Assembly (NCBI GenBank): GCA_964615765.1
Contig: CAZTQN010000016.1
Span: 20,945 to 84,944 of the forward strand
DNA: 64,000 nt
Source of the DNA: CAZTQN01 sp964615765
GTDB lineage: Bacteria > Planctomycetota > Phycisphaerae > Phycisphaerales > UBA1924
Direction: 5' to 3'
Shown: positions 1 through 9,538 of the stretch, piece by piece
Layout: every line of letters begins with the position of its first letter
How positions within the stretch are numbered: position 1 is the stretch's first letter
The notes under the pieces: model-generated
Database searches by the model: none
Told to the model about the DNA's origin: nothing
What the model saw: only the letters and a program-made list of their open reading frames with translations
Translations under genes and position numbers: made by a program

Positions 1-768
1 GTTGATCAGCCACACGCCGGCGCTGGCCAGGGGGAAGCGGACGACGCCCGACGCATCGGTGCGGGCGCTGGTGGAGGCCTTTGCGTCCGCCGCGGATACG
101 GCGCGGACGAGCGTGTCGGCGAGCGGTCGCCCGTCGCGCGTCAGCACGAACGCGGCTTCCTGACCGGGCGATAGACGGGCCGGGTCGACCGTCGGCGTGA
201 GTTCGAGCGTGAGCCCGACGGGCGTGGTGGCGCGATCTGAGGTGGGTGCGGCGGCGCCGTCCGCCGGTTCGCCGGCGTGCACGATCGCCTTGGCGGCCCG
301 CGAGAACGCCTCGCGTCCGGGCGCGGCGGATTCCTTGAGCTTCGCGCGCTCGGCGACGATCGCGTCGAGGCCTTCTTCTTTGAGGTAACTCTCGAACTTG
401 GCGGCGTCGAGCGTGAGGGTCTTGGGCGTGTTGCGGTAGGCGAGCACGTGCGGGCCGGGGGAGGCGACGCGGAGCAGGCCCGCCGCGGTGTCGCCGTTGC
501 GGCCGACGATCGGCACGCCGCCTGATGGGCCGGAGGTCTCGGGCCCGAAGTGCGCGAACAGCGCGATGCGGCTGTCATCGCGCGGGACCTTCTCGCCGGG
601 GAAGCCGTGGCCGTTGTGCAGTTCGATCGCCAGGCCGGTGTTCACCTGCGGGCGGTAGGTGCGCGGGCTAATCCAGAACTCGTGCGCCAGGGCGGAGGTG
701 GTCAGCGCGAACGCCGCGAAGAGCGCGGCCCCGCGGCGGAGAGAGAGCGATCGGTGGGTGCGTGGCAT
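1..768 (-). CDS. DUF4198 domain secreted protein (partial, runs off the left edge)
   Basis: The 256 codons visible are open to the window edge, so the C-terminus is missing. The protein starts MPRTHRSLSLRRGAALFAAF, a Sec signal peptide ending near ALA, followed at once by HEFWISPRTYRP. An N-terminal HEFW after the signal is typical of DUF4198 proteins, periplasmic beta-rich proteins sometimes annotated as nickel or cobalt uptake components. The actual function is not established. The visible C-terminal part (DGRPLADTLVRAV, TDASGVVRFPL) looks like a carboxypeptidase-regulatory or Ig-like beta-sandwich. The gene lies about 100 bp behind the DUF4331 gene on the same strand, so the two may be co-transcribed. 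GGAA about 8 nt before the ATG is a weak ribosome site. The family call is fairly safe; the metal link is only inherited from family annotation. Confidence 0.8.
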   Translation of the reverse strand, partial: MPRTHRSLSLRRGAALFAAFALTTSALAHEFWISPRTYRPQVNTGLAIELHNGHGFPGEKVPRDDSRIALFAHFGPETSGPSGGVPIVGRNGDTAAGLLRVASPGPHVLAYRNTPKTLTLDAAKFESYLKEEGLDAIVAERAKLKESAAPGREAFSRAAKAIVHAGEPADGAAAPTSDRATTPVGLTLELTPTVDPARLSPGQEAAFVLTRDGRPLADTLVRAVSAADAKASTSARTDASGVVRFPLASAGVWLIN

Positions 769-866
769 GACGTGGTTCCAGAGAGAATGAGAGAGAGAGG
801 CGGCAAGAGGGTGAGAAACGGACGCCGAGCCGCAAGGCCCGGACGCCCGCGGGTCGATTTTTGTCG

Positions 867-2315
867 TCAGGGCACGGGCAGCGTGTTCGGCGAGAAGGAC
901 ACGGGCGTGCGGAGGTAGGGGAACTGCTCGTCGAAGAAGGAGTCATCGAGGAACGCGCCGTCGGTGAGGGGCAGGGCGCGGCTGGGGGCGCACGCCGTGT
1001 CGGCGATCAGCGCGCCCGCCACCACGCGCAGCTCGATGTCGACGACATCGTCGCCGGGGCGCCGGCCGTTGGGGAAGCCGGAGGTGTCGGCCCCGAGTGC
1101 GCCGAGGCGGCTCTGCTGGCCTTTGGGGCGCGGCGCGATCTCGACGTTCAGGCGGGTCATCTCGGCCGGGCGAACGCCCACGGGCTGGTTCAGCCCGGGC
1201 ACGCCGGTGAGGAAGGCCTGCACCAGGTCGTTGCGCGGCAGGCACGGGGGCGTGAACGCCGCCGGGAACAGCGCGTTGAGCAGCAGCGGGAGCGACGGGT
1301 TGGTCACGTAGTTCGCGAACTGGGCGTCGTCGCGCGGGTGCGAGGCGTTGAAGAGGTTCTTGTCGCGCAGGCCGATGACGAGCTCGTTCACCAGCGGCAT
1401 GCCCAGGCGCGAGACCTGCACGAAATCGCCGCTGGAGAGGTTCGGGACGGCGAAGGTGGGGCGATCGATGAGCGTGCGCGTGCGGGGCAGGCTCGCCGTC
1501 GTCCACGCGCCGATGACGCGCGCACGCCGCTGACGCAGGAACGAGATGGGCACTTCCACCGCGATGGTCGTGATGTTGTTGGTCGCGAGCGTGTCGGCCT
1601 TGCCGTTCTCCGGGCCGACGGGGTTGAGGTTGACAAGGTCGAAGACTTCGCCGAGGTTCACGACGAAGGGGTCCTTGCGCTGGCCGACGAAAATGCGGCC
1701 CGGGGCGTCGGCCCGCGGCAGGTCGACATCGTGAATGAACGAGCGGGCGTAGGCCTCGTAATCGGGGATGGACTTGGCGCCGATGTGGTCGACGGGCTTG
1801 CCGAAGTTGCGGGCGCCCTGGGCGTCGCTGAGGCGGATGGTGCGCGGCGACGGGCCGTCGTGGAACGTCACATCGACGGTGTACGTCTCGCGCACGTTCT
1901 GGCCCGAGCGGTCCATCGCGGAGATGGGGGCGATGTTGATCAGCGGGACGAAGACGTTGAGATTGCCGACGGGGACGAAGAGGTTGCGGTTGATGGTGTT
2001 GAAGCGGAACGTGAGGGTGATGTCCTCGCGGGCGTCGGCGTCGTTGTCGAAGTGGATCTGATAGAGGGCGTCGTCGTCCATGGTGAAGAAGTTGGGCCCG
2101 CCGTAGGGTGTCTGGAAGGGCTGGTAGTTGGCGATGACGGTGACGAATCCGGCCCGCCCGGGCTCGTAGGAGCGGAACATGTAGAAGTCGGTGGCGTCGA
2201 CCTTGGGCATCGCGGTGATGCCGGGGGCTTCGCGGTGGCTGGAGGCAGCGGCGCACGCGGCGATCGCGCCGGTACCCGCGCAGGCGATGAGAACTCGGAT
2301 GGTGAGCGCTGACAC
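867..2315 (-). CDS. DUF4331 domain secreted protein
   Basis: A 482-aa exported protein. I chose the GTG at 2315 because AAAGGGAG lies just upstream and the product then begins with a signal sequence (SALTIRVLIACAGTGAIAAC). IAAC could also be a lipobox, making it a lipoprotein. The mature start SSHREAPGI followed by DATDFYMFRSYEPGR is the hallmark of DUF4331, a beta-sandwich family of unknown function found in secreted proteins of many bacteria. Other family traits are visible: asymmetric hydrophobic strands (FVTVIANYQPFQ), DITLTFRF, and a C-terminal GRRPGDDVVDIELRVVAG. It precedes the DUF4198 gene on the same strand. Upstream lies a ~310-bp divergent intergenic region shared with the secreted protein at 2630. 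A longer in-frame extension to about 2609 exists but would place the signal peptide internally, so I rejected it. Confidence 0.85.
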   Translation of the reverse strand: MSALTIRVLIACAGTGAIAACAAASSHREAPGITAMPKVDATDFYMFRSYEPGRAGFVTVIANYQPFQTPYGGPNFFTMDDDALYQIHFDNDADAREDITLTFRFNTINRNLFVPVGNLNVFVPLINIAPISAMDRSGQNVRETYTVDVTFHDGPSPRTIRLSDAQGARNFGKPVDHIGAKSIPDYEAYARSFIHDVDLPRADAPGRIFVGQRKDPFVVNLGEVFDLVNLNPVGPENGKADTLATNNITTIAVEVPISFLRQRRARVIGAWTTASLPRTRTLIDRPTFAVPNLSSGDFVQVSRLGMPLVNELVIGLRDKNLFNASHPRDDAQFANYVTNPSLPLLLNALFPAAFTPPCLPRNDLVQAFLTGVPGLNQPVGVRPAEMTRLNVEIAPRPKGQQSRLGALGADTSGFPNGRRPGDDVVDIELRVVAGALIADTACAPSRALPLTDGAFLDDSFFDEQFPYLRTPVSFSPNTLPVP

Positions 2316-2629
2316 GGCGGACTCCCTTTCAAAACCCGGCAGCCGCCCCCCGGCGGCGGTCCCGCCTGCCCCGGAGAACCCGAGGCCGACCGACCGTGGC
2401 GGACTACGTGCCCCGAACCGCGGCGGATTGCGATGTGTCCCGCGCGCCGAGCCCCGGTGTTGTCGGCGGGTCGGGTGAGGGGGCGTCCGGTCCGGCGGAT
2501 CACCGGGAAGCGGGGAAGTGAGCCCCGGCGCGGGAAACCGCTGGCCGCGGGGCGGTTCGTGTGTCAGGCTTCCGTCCGTTACTGCCCGATCCGTACCGCC
2601 GCACGACACCCAAACCAGGACCCGCCGCC
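2316..2629. other. Divergent intergenic region, no gene seen
   Basis: About 310 bp of GC-rich DNA between two divergently transcribed secreted-protein genes. It must hold both promoters, but I see no convincing -35/-10 pair. AGGA at about 2617-2620 serves as the ribosome site of the rightward gene. Confidence 0.4.
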
Positions 2630-4126
2630 ATGCGCACCGCCGCCCGCATCCGTCTATCGCTCGCGATGTTGCTCGTGAGCGGGACGGCGTCCGCCGTCTT
2701 CGCCCAGCCGACGGTCACCGTCCGCCCGCTGGTGCTCGCGGGCGATTCATACCTGAACGCGCTGATCGCCACTAACTTCGGGGCGTCGGAGAACTTCGCG
2801 ATCAACAACGACGGCATCTGGCTCATCGAGTCCGACACCGACCTGCCGGACACCAACACCGATGGGCTGGTCATCCGCGGCGACGCCTCGCCCACCAGCA
2901 CCGGGCTGCCGGGCACCGTGCTGTTCCAGGAAGGCCAGGCCATCGACCCCGCGCCAGCGACGCTCGGGAGTTTTGACGCGATCACGATCAACGCGGCTGG
3001 CAACTCGGCGTTTAACTTCTTCCTCGACGGGCTGACCACCTCGACCGACTCGGGGATCTACTACAACAGCACGCCGGTGATCCCGGAAGGTTCGACGGCG
3101 ACCGCGGCCGGTCTGAGTCCCGCCACGCCGTACATCGGGTTCTTCGAAGCCCGCATCAACGACGCGGGGCAGCTGCTGGCGCTCGCGTCGGTGGATGATC
3201 CGGGCATTGCGTCGACGGTCGACCGCGCCGTGGTGCTGGTGAACAGCCCGGCATTGGGTGTCGCCGCGCCGCAGACGCTGCTGCTGCGCGAAGGCAGCGA
3301 GATCGTCACCGGGCGCTTCCTGGCGGACGTGGACACGGGCCCGCACAGCATGGCCTTCGCCGGGACCGCCACGCCGCGCGTGCTGATGGTCGGCGACCTC
3401 GACGGCGCGACCACCGACGACAGCGTGCTGATCAACTGGAACGGCACGGGATGGGACGTGCTGGCCCGCGAGGGCGAAGCGTCTGTCGTCGCCGGGCGCA
3501 ACTGGGGCTCGTTCGGTTCGGCCCCGGTCGACATCAACAACGCCGGGCAGTGGGTCGTTCGGGCCGACCTGGACGGCGCGACGACCGACGACGCGGTCCT
3601 CGTGAAGAGCGGCGGCGTGGTCGTGGCCCGCGAGGGCTCGCCCGTGCCCGGGCTGCCCGAGTTCAACGTCGTCAGCTTCGGCACCGGCGCGCTGCGCATC
3701 GATGACGTCGGGCGCGTCTTCTACTTCGCGCAGTTCAGCGAAACCGACACCACCCGCAACACCGGCCTGTTCGTCGACAGCCGCGTGCTGGTCCGCAAGG
3801 GCGTCACGACGCTCGCCTCCGGCGAGGTGATCACCGACATCTCCAACGTGCAGGACAACTTCGCGATCTCGCCGAACGGGTCGTACCTTCTGTTCGAAGG
3901 CACGGCGACCGACCCGGTGTCGCTCGTCGCCCGCCGCGGCACGTTCCTGGTCACGCTCCGCTGCCTGGGCGATTTCAACGCCAGCGGCTCCGTGACGGTG
4001 CAGGACATCTTCGACTTCCTGACCGCGTTCTTCGCCGGCGACATCTCGGCCGACGTCAACGGGCAGGGCGGCGTGTCCACGCAAGACATCTTTGACTTCC
4101 TGACCCTCTGGTTCGGGGGCTGCTGA
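2630..4126 (+). CDS. Secreted protein with GC-type dockerin C-terminus (DUF7453-like repeats)
   Basis: A 498-aa secreted protein. The ATG at 2630 has AGGA nine bases upstream and gives a clean signal peptide (MRTAARIRLSLAMLLVSGTA then SAVFAQP). The body is built from loosely repeated ~110-aa units with motifs such as FAINNDGIWLIESDTD, DINNAGQWVVRADLDGATTD and VLVREG/VVAREGSPVPG, the pattern of secreted planctomycete proteins of unknown role, possibly a beta-propeller. The C-terminus carries two EF-hand-like loops, CLGDFNASGSVTVQDIFDFL and DVNGQGGVSTQDIFDFLTLW, ending FGGC. This is the GC-type dockerin-like module, presumed to anchor or sort the protein at the cell surface. Its stop overlaps the start of the next gene by one base (TGATG), so the two are translationally coupled. 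The catalytic or binding role is unknown. Confidence 0.8.
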   Translation: MRTAARIRLSLAMLLVSGTASAVFAQPTVTVRPLVLAGDSYLNALIATNFGASENFAINNDGIWLIESDTDLPDTNTDGLVIRGDASPTSTGLPGTVLFQEGQAIDPAPATLGSFDAITINAAGNSAFNFFLDGLTTSTDSGIYYNSTPVIPEGSTATAAGLSPATPYIGFFEARINDAGQLLALASVDDPGIASTVDRAVVLVNSPALGVAAPQTLLLREGSEIVTGRFLADVDTGPHSMAFAGTATPRVLMVGDLDGATTDDSVLINWNGTGWDVLAREGEASVVAGRNWGSFGSAPVDINNAGQWVVRADLDGATTDDAVLVKSGGVVVAREGSPVPGLPEFNVVSFGTGALRIDDVGRVFYFAQFSETDTTRNTGLFVDSRVLVRKGVTTLASGEVITDISNVQDNFAISPNGSYLLFEGTATDPVSLVARRGTFLVTLRCLGDFNASGSVTVQDIFDFLTAFFAGDISADVNGQGGVSTQDIFDFLTLWFGGC

Positions 4127-5436
4127 TGCCGCGAGAACGTCTGGCCGTTCGTCTCGCCATCGCGGCGGGCGCCGTGTGCCTCGGGGTCACGGGCTGGTCG
4201 CACGGGCAATCCGCGACGCGCGCGGTCTTCGTCGCGCACTATTTCCCGATCAACTCCGTCTCGCCCATCGGGGCCACCGTCGCCGCGTTCCGCATCAACG
4301 CGGACGACACCGCGACGCTCGTGGGCAACTACCCCAGCGGCGAGTGGACGCAGTCTTTGGCGCTCTCGCCCGACGGGCGGTGGCTGGCGTCGGCCAACGG
4401 AACATCATCGACGACCGTCGAGGAACTGCGCATCTTCCGCGTCAACGCGGACGCGTCGCTTACGCAGGTGCTGCAGACGACCACGCCGGACTCGCCGCTG
4501 GACATGACCTGGGCGAGCAACGCGGTGCTCGCCGTCACGCGCACGCGGACCAGCGGCGGCAGTTCGATCCTGACGTACCGGTGGGACCCGGCTGCGTCGA
4601 TGCTGACGCCCGTCGACAGCGAGCCGTCGGGCGTGTTCAACTCCGCCGTCGTCGCGCACCCGACGGGCCCGTGGATCTACACGCAGGATTCCGGCGGGCT
4701 GGGCGGCGGCACGCCGAACATCACGCAGTGGGAAGTGCTGCCAGACGGCACGCTCAACCTCGTCACCAGCATCATCCCGAACGACCCGCCGCTCAAGCCC
4801 AGCATCTCACCCGACGGGCGGTGGATGTTCTCTGGCACGGGCGCGATCGGCGGGAACACGGTGGTGGCGATCGCGCTGGCGCCGGCGACGGGCTTCCCGA
4901 GCGAGGTGTTCGGCTCGCCGTTCGTCTCGCCGGGCGACACGCCGTATCTCACGACCGTCTCGGGCGACAACCGCTTCCTGTTCACGGGGCACACGGTGGA
5001 CGACACCATCCGCGTGTTCACGATCGATCAGCAGACGGGCGAGATCACGCCGACGGGCTTCTCGTTCGACGCTGGGCCGCGCCTGAGCCTGGGCCCGATC
5101 GCCGCGCTCGGCAACCTGCTCATCGCGCTCAAGGACAGCAACGACCCGATCGGGCTGTACGTCTTCCGCGTCGGCCCGACGGGCGACCTGACGCAGGTCG
5201 GCCCGTTGTACAGCACGGGCAACCGGCGCCCGGAACTGGCCATGCGCGTGTGGTCCCCGCCCGCGCCGACGTGCGTCGCCGACTTCAACGGCGTCGGCGG
5301 CGTCAGCGTCGAGGACGTGTTCGACTTCCTGCAAGCATGGTTCGGCAACGACCCACGGGCCGACCTCAACGGCGACGGCCTGGGTGTGCAGGACATCTTC
5401 CTGTTCCTCGAAGCTTGGTTCGCTGGGTGCCCGTGA
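4126..5436 (+). CDS. Secreted beta-propeller (lactonase-like) with GC-type dockerin
   Basis: A 436-aa protein whose ATG overlaps the stop of the upstream secreted protein by one base, so the two are probably made together. It begins with a signal peptide (MPRERLAVRLAIAAGAVCLG...SHGQS). The middle consists of repeated blades with LALSPDGRWLASANG, SISPDGRWMFSGTG and TVSGDNRFLFTGH, typical of seven-bladed propellers of the 6-phosphogluconolactonase/YVTN group. No catalytic residues can be assigned from sequence alone. The C-terminus has the dockerin-like pair DFNGVGGVSVEDVFDFLQAW and DLNGDGLGVQDIFLFLEAWF, ending AGCP. An enzymatic lactonase function is doubtful; a structural or binding propeller at the cell surface is as likely. 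Confidence 0.8.
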   Translation: MPRERLAVRLAIAAGAVCLGVTGWSHGQSATRAVFVAHYFPINSVSPIGATVAAFRINADDTATLVGNYPSGEWTQSLALSPDGRWLASANGTSSTTVEELRIFRVNADASLTQVLQTTTPDSPLDMTWASNAVLAVTRTRTSGGSSILTYRWDPAASMLTPVDSEPSGVFNSAVVAHPTGPWIYTQDSGGLGGGTPNITQWEVLPDGTLNLVTSIIPNDPPLKPSISPDGRWMFSGTGAIGGNTVVAIALAPATGFPSEVFGSPFVSPGDTPYLTTVSGDNRFLFTGHTVDDTIRVFTIDQQTGEITPTGFSFDAGPRLSLGPIAALGNLLIALKDSNDPIGLYVFRVGPTGDLTQVGPLYSTGNRRPELAMRVWSPPAPTCVADFNGVGGVSVEDVFDFLQAWFGNDPRADLNGDGLGVQDIFLFLEAWFAGCP

Positions 5437-5443
5437 TCGCGCA

Positions 5444-6505
5444 TCAGCGCGCCGGCCACGCGACGCGCACCACCACCGGCGCGTGGTCGGCCCCGACATC
5501 GTCGTTGATCGCGTACGCCAGCGTGCGCATGCGCCGCGACACCAGCGCGTGATCGATCGCGATGCCCGGCAGATACGCACGCGCGCCGTCGAGCGGCCAG
5601 GTTGACGCACGCCACCGGCCCGCGTCGTCGTGGGCCAGGCGATAGCCCGCGTCCGCGATCGCTCCGATGACGCGGGAACCGGGCACCGCGTTGAAGTCGC
5701 CGATCAGCACGTGCGGCCGGGACGGCGCGGCCTCGTCCGCGCACCACTCCGCGAGCCGCCGCGCTTGCCGCCGCTGCTCCGCGAACATCCACGGGCGCAC
5801 CGGCGGGAGAAGGTGAATGTTGCGGATGAAACACGGCTGCCCGTCCAGGTCCACCGCGATGCCGATCTGCGGCAGCGTGAAGCCGCCGCCCGGCGGGAAC
5901 ATCTCGGGCTCGCTCAGGAACGGGCGCTTCGAGAACACCGACTGTCCGAACGCATCGGAGCGCGGTGCTTCGACAACGTGCGGGTACTTGCTTGCCAGCG
6001 CATCGGACAGTGCGGCGTGCGCTCGCTGGGTCCACTCCTGAAACACGATGACGTCCGGATCGGCCGCGGCGATCTGCTCCAGCAGCCGCGCGGGCTCCAT
6101 TCGCCCGTACCACAGATTCGCGCAGAAGATCGTGAGCGATTTGTCCGGCGCTGTCGCCGCGACGGAGCTGGTCGGTGGCAGGCGAATCTCGGCGCTGCCC
6201 ACGAGCGCCGTCGTCGCCGCCGCCGCCGCGACGATCGCGAGCGCCCACCGCCGCGCCGTGAGCGCGATCACGCCGAGCGCGACGAGGACCAGGCTTGCAT
6301 GAAAGAGGAACGTCCGCGCCATCGCGGCGGCGTAGTGAATCGCCAGCTTTACAGCGCCGCTCTCGGCAAGGTCGTCATGCCACAGCTGCGCGAACAGCAC
6401 GACCCCCGCCGCGGCGACAACGGGTAGCCAAACCAGCACGCTCAAGCGTCGCCATAGCCGACGTCGATCAAGCCGAGGCGGCGCCGTCGCGGGAGATTCG
6501 GGCAT
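5444..6505 (-). CDS. Membrane-anchored endonuclease/exonuclease/phosphatase family protein
   Basis: A 353-aa protein. The first ~110 residues hold about three hydrophobic segments (LSVLVWLPVVAAAGVVLFA, ARTFLFHASLVLVALGVIAL, WALAIVAAAAATTALVG). A Mg-dependent EEP hydrolase domain follows. Its motifs are present in order: CANLWYGR (Asn), DVIVFQEWT (Glu), VLIGDFNAVPGS (Asp-x-Asn), and GADHAPVVV (terminal Asp-His). The arrangement of N-terminal membrane helices with a periplasmic EEP domain is common in bacterial proteins whose substrate is unknown; nucleic acid, phospholipid headgroups and sphingomyelin are all known substrates of the superfamily. It lies 40 bp behind clpB on the same strand and faces the dockerin-propeller gene across a 7-bp convergent gap. 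The start at 6505 is chosen as the first ATG preceding the membrane segments; there is no good ribosome site. Confidence 0.8.
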   Translation of the reverse strand: MPESPATAPPRLDRRRLWRRLSVLVWLPVVAAAGVVLFAQLWHDDLAESGAVKLAIHYAAAMARTFLFHASLVLVALGVIALTARRWALAIVAAAAATTALVGSAEIRLPPTSSVAATAPDKSLTIFCANLWYGRMEPARLLEQIAAADPDVIVFQEWTQRAHAALSDALASKYPHVVEAPRSDAFGQSVFSKRPFLSEPEMFPPGGGFTLPQIGIAVDLDGQPCFIRNIHLLPPVRPWMFAEQRRQARRLAEWCADEAAPSRPHVLIGDFNAVPGSRVIGAIADAGYRLAHDDAGRWRASTWPLDGARAYLPGIAIDHALVSRRMRTLAYAINDDVGADHAPVVVRVAWPAR

Positions 6506-6545
6506 GCCCGGGGTTACGACGCGGGCGGCGACTGGGTTCGTTGGC

Positions 6546-9308
6546 TCAACTGCGCCCGAACACAAACCCGCCGCCGCGCCAGTCGGCGGTGATCGCGTCG
6601 CCCGGGCCGAACTCGCCCGCGAGCAGGCGCGACGCCAGCGGGTTCTCGATCCGCTGCTGGATGGTCCGCTTGAGCGGGCGGGCCCCGAAGGCCGGGTCCC
6701 ACCCTTCCGCCGCCAGGTGATCGAGCGCTTCCTGCGTGAGCGTGAGCGTGATCTCGCGCTCGGCGAGGCGCTTGCGCAGGCGGGCGAGCTGGATCTCGAC
6801 GATGCGGGCCAGGTTGTCGCGCTTGAGTTGATGGAAGACGACGACCTCGTCGATGCGGTTGAGCAGTTCGGGACGCATGAAGCCTGCGTTGCCCGCGACC
6901 ATCTGCTGGGCCCGGATGACGGCGTCGCGGACCTTGGTCGGCATGCCGGTGGCCTTGCCGATCTCGTCCATCGCCGCGCCCGCCGGGCCGCGGCGGAGCA
7001 GGTCGCGCACGGCGGCCTCGATCTCCCAGTCCTCCGCGCCGCTGCCCGTCAGTTCCTGGATCATCTGGCTGCCGAAGTTGCTCGTCATCACGACGATGCT
7101 GTTCTTGAAGTCCACCGTACGGCCTTGCCCGTCGGTCAGGCGCCCGTCGTCCAGGATCTGCAGCAGGATGTTGAACACGTCCGGGTGGGCCTTCTCGATC
7201 TCGTCGAGCAGGATGACGGCGTACGGACGTCGGCGCACGGCTTCCGTCAGCGCGCCGCCTTCTTCATAGCCGACATAGCCCGGGGGCGCGCCGATCAGGC
7301 GCGACACCGCGTGCTTCTCCATGTACTCGCTCATGTCGACGCGCAGCATCGCCTCTTCCGTGTCGAAGAGGAACTCCGCCAGCGCCTTGCACGTCTCGGT
7401 CTTGCCCACGCCCGTCGGGCCCAGGAACAGGAACGAGCCGATCGGGCGGTTGGGGTCGCCCAGCCCGCTGCGGGCCCGGCGCACGGCGTTGGCCACCGCC
7501 TTCAGGGCCTCATCCTGCCCGACGACGCGCCGGTTCAGGTCCTGCTCCATGCGGAGCAGTTTCTCACGCTCGCCCTCGACCAGGCGCGACACCGGGATGC
7601 CCGTCCACTTGCCGACGATCTCGGCGATCAGTTCGGCGTCCACTTCTTCCTTCACCAGCGCGTCGCCGCGCGCCTGGCGCTCGCTCATCGCGGTTTCGGC
7701 CTTGGCGAGGCGGTTCTCAAGCTCGCGGATCTCGCCGTACTGGATGCGGGCGGCCGTCTCCAGGTCGCCGCGGCGCTGGGCCTGTTCGAGCTGCGTGCGC
7801 TTGGCGTCGATCTGGTTCTTGACGGTCTTGACGGCTTCGAGGTCCTGCTTCTCGGCTTCCCAGCGGGCCGTCAGGGCCCGGTTGGTTTCTTGCAGTTCGG
7901 AGAGTTCCTTGTTGATGCGGTCGAGCTCGCGCCGCGCGGTCTCTTGTGTCGGTCGGGCGTCGCGCCCGCCGCCGGCGGGCTCGTCGCCGCCCGAGACCTC
8001 GATCTTCACCGCCTCGCGCTCGATCTCGAGCTGCATGATGCGACGGCGGAGCTCGTCCAGCTCCGTCGGCATGCTGTCGTTCTCCATGCGCAGGCGGCTG
8101 GCGGCTTCGTCGATCAGGTCGATCGCCTTGTCCGGCAGGAAGCGCTCGGTGATGTAGCGGTTCGACAGGTTCGCCGCCGCCAGGATCGCCGAGTCGAGGA
8201 TCTTCACGCCGTGGTGCGCTTCGTAACGCGGCTTGAGCCCGCGCAGGATGGCCACCGTCTGCTCGACGCTGGGCTGATCGACGTACACCGTCTGGAAGCG
8301 GCGCTCGAAGGCGGGGTCCTTCTCGATGTGCTTGCGGTACTCGTCGAGGGTGGTGGCCCCGATGCAGCGGAGTTCGCCGCGCGCCAGGGCCGGCTTGAGC
8401 AGGTTGCCCGCGCTGACGGCCCCCTCCGCCGCGCCGGCGCCGACGATCGTGTGCAGTTCGTCGATGAACAGGATGATGGCGCCGCGGCTGGCCTGCACCT
8501 CGCGCAGCACGGCCTTCAGGCGCTCTTCAAACTCGCCGCGGAACTTGGCCCCCGCCAGCAGCTGCCCGACATCCAGCGCCACGATCCGCTGGTTCTTCAT
8601 GTTCTCCGGGCAGTCGCCGTTGACGATCCGCAGCGCGATCCCTTCCGCGATCGCCGTCTTGCCCACGCCCGGCTCGCCGATCAGCACCGGGTTGTTCTTC
8701 GTGCGACGGCTGAGCACCTGCATGCACCGGCGGATCTCTTCATCGCGCCCGATGACGGGGTCGAGCTTGCCCTGCTGGGCTTTCTCCGTCAGATCGATCG
8801 AGTACTTCTTCAGCGCCTCGTACTGGCTCTCGGCCCCGGCGTCGGTCACGTTCTGCACGCCGCTGGCGCTGCGGATCTGCTTGATGGCCTGCTCGATGCG
8901 TCCGCGGTCGGCCCCGCCGACGGTGGTCAGGATCTCGCGGGCCCCGCCCGGGGTGTCGGCGAGGGCGAGCAGCAGGTGCTCGGTCGAGACAAACGCGTCG
9001 CCCAGTTTCTTGCTCTCCTGCTCAGCCCGGGTCAGCAGGTCGATGACGGCCCGCCCGGCCCCCCCGGCCTGAACGGCGTTGCCGGAGACGGTGGGCAATC
9101 GCTTGAGTTCGCTCTCAACAACGCCCGCCGTGCGCCCCGCGTTGCCCGCGACCCGGTCGAGCACCGACCACGTCGCCGCCCCGCGGTCCTTCAGCAGAGC
9201 GCCGAGCACGTGCAGCCCCGTGACCTCCGGGTTGGAGCGGGTCATGGCGTCCGACTGAGCGTCGGCGAGGGCTTGCTGGGCGAGCGTCGTCAGTCGATCC
9301 ATACGCAT
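6546..9308 (-). CDS. clpB: ClpB/Hsp104-type disaggregase AAA+ chaperone
   Basis: A 920-aa protein, a little longer than the usual ~860. With DnaK it pulls polypeptides out of aggregates in the cytoplasm using ATP. Domains in order are the N-terminal Clp repeat (LTTLAQQALADAQSDA), AAA1 with Walker A GEPGVGKTAIAEG near residue 210 and Walker B IILFIDELHT, a coiled-coil middle domain with the regular charged pattern of ClpB, and AAA2 with Walker A GPTGVGKTETCKALAE near residue 630 and Walker B VILLDEIEKAH. The middle domain carries an unusual Gly/Pro/Ala-rich insert (GGDEPAGGGRDARPTQ), and an extra stretch in AAA2 near the sensor region adds length. GGAG seven bases before the ATG at 9308 supports this start; a second ATG lies two codons inside. 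No heat-shock operator (CIRCE) was seen upstream. Confidence 0.97.
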   Translation of the reverse strand: MRMDRLTTLAQQALADAQSDAMTRSNPEVTGLHVLGALLKDRGAATWSVLDRVAGNAGRTAGVVESELKRLPTVSGNAVQAGGAGRAVIDLLTRAEQESKKLGDAFVSTEHLLLALADTPGGAREILTTVGGADRGRIEQAIKQIRSASGVQNVTDAGAESQYEALKKYSIDLTEKAQQGKLDPVIGRDEEIRRCMQVLSRRTKNNPVLIGEPGVGKTAIAEGIALRIVNGDCPENMKNQRIVALDVGQLLAGAKFRGEFEERLKAVLREVQASRGAIILFIDELHTIVGAGAAEGAVSAGNLLKPALARGELRCIGATTLDEYRKHIEKDPAFERRFQTVYVDQPSVEQTVAILRGLKPRYEAHHGVKILDSAILAAANLSNRYITERFLPDKAIDLIDEAASRLRMENDSMPTELDELRRRIMQLEIEREAVKIEVSGGDEPAGGGRDARPTQETARRELDRINKELSELQETNRALTARWEAEKQDLEAVKTVKNQIDAKRTQLEQAQRRGDLETAARIQYGEIRELENRLAKAETAMSERQARGDALVKEEVDAELIAEIVGKWTGIPVSRLVEGEREKLLRMEQDLNRRVVGQDEALKAVANAVRRARSGLGDPNRPIGSFLFLGPTGVGKTETCKALAEFLFDTEEAMLRVDMSEYMEKHAVSRLIGAPPGYVGYEEGGALTEAVRRRPYAVILLDEIEKAHPDVFNILLQILDDGRLTDGQGRTVDFKNSIVVMTSNFGSQMIQELTGSGAEDWEIEAAVRDLLRRGPAGAAMDEIGKATGMPTKVRDAVIRAQQMVAGNAGFMRPELLNRIDEVVVFHQLKRDNLARIVEIQLARLRKRLAEREITLTLTQEALDHLAAEGWDPAFGARPLKRTIQQRIENPLASRLLAGEFGPGDAITADWRGGGFVFGRS

Positions 9309-9538
9309 GCACACACTCCGGAAAAGGGCGGTAAAGGTCAGTACTGCAAGCGGCGCGCCACGCGCGTATCGGCGGGAGCACGCGGTGCGGTGCGCCCGGC
9401 CCTGCCGAACTGGCAGTCCGGCGAGCCGGATAGCCGAGCGGGGCTGCCTGAGCCGGCCCAGCCTGGCGCTGAGACCTGCCGGCCTGCGTGCCACGCGCGT
9501 GTCGGCGTGGCCTTGCCCGGTCCGCCGATGCTGCTCCG

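Noticed and set aside
861..2312. A 483-codon open frame antisense to the DUF4331 gene
   Set aside because: No recognisable motif; low-complexity Val/Asp/Arg/Gly composition typical of shadows.
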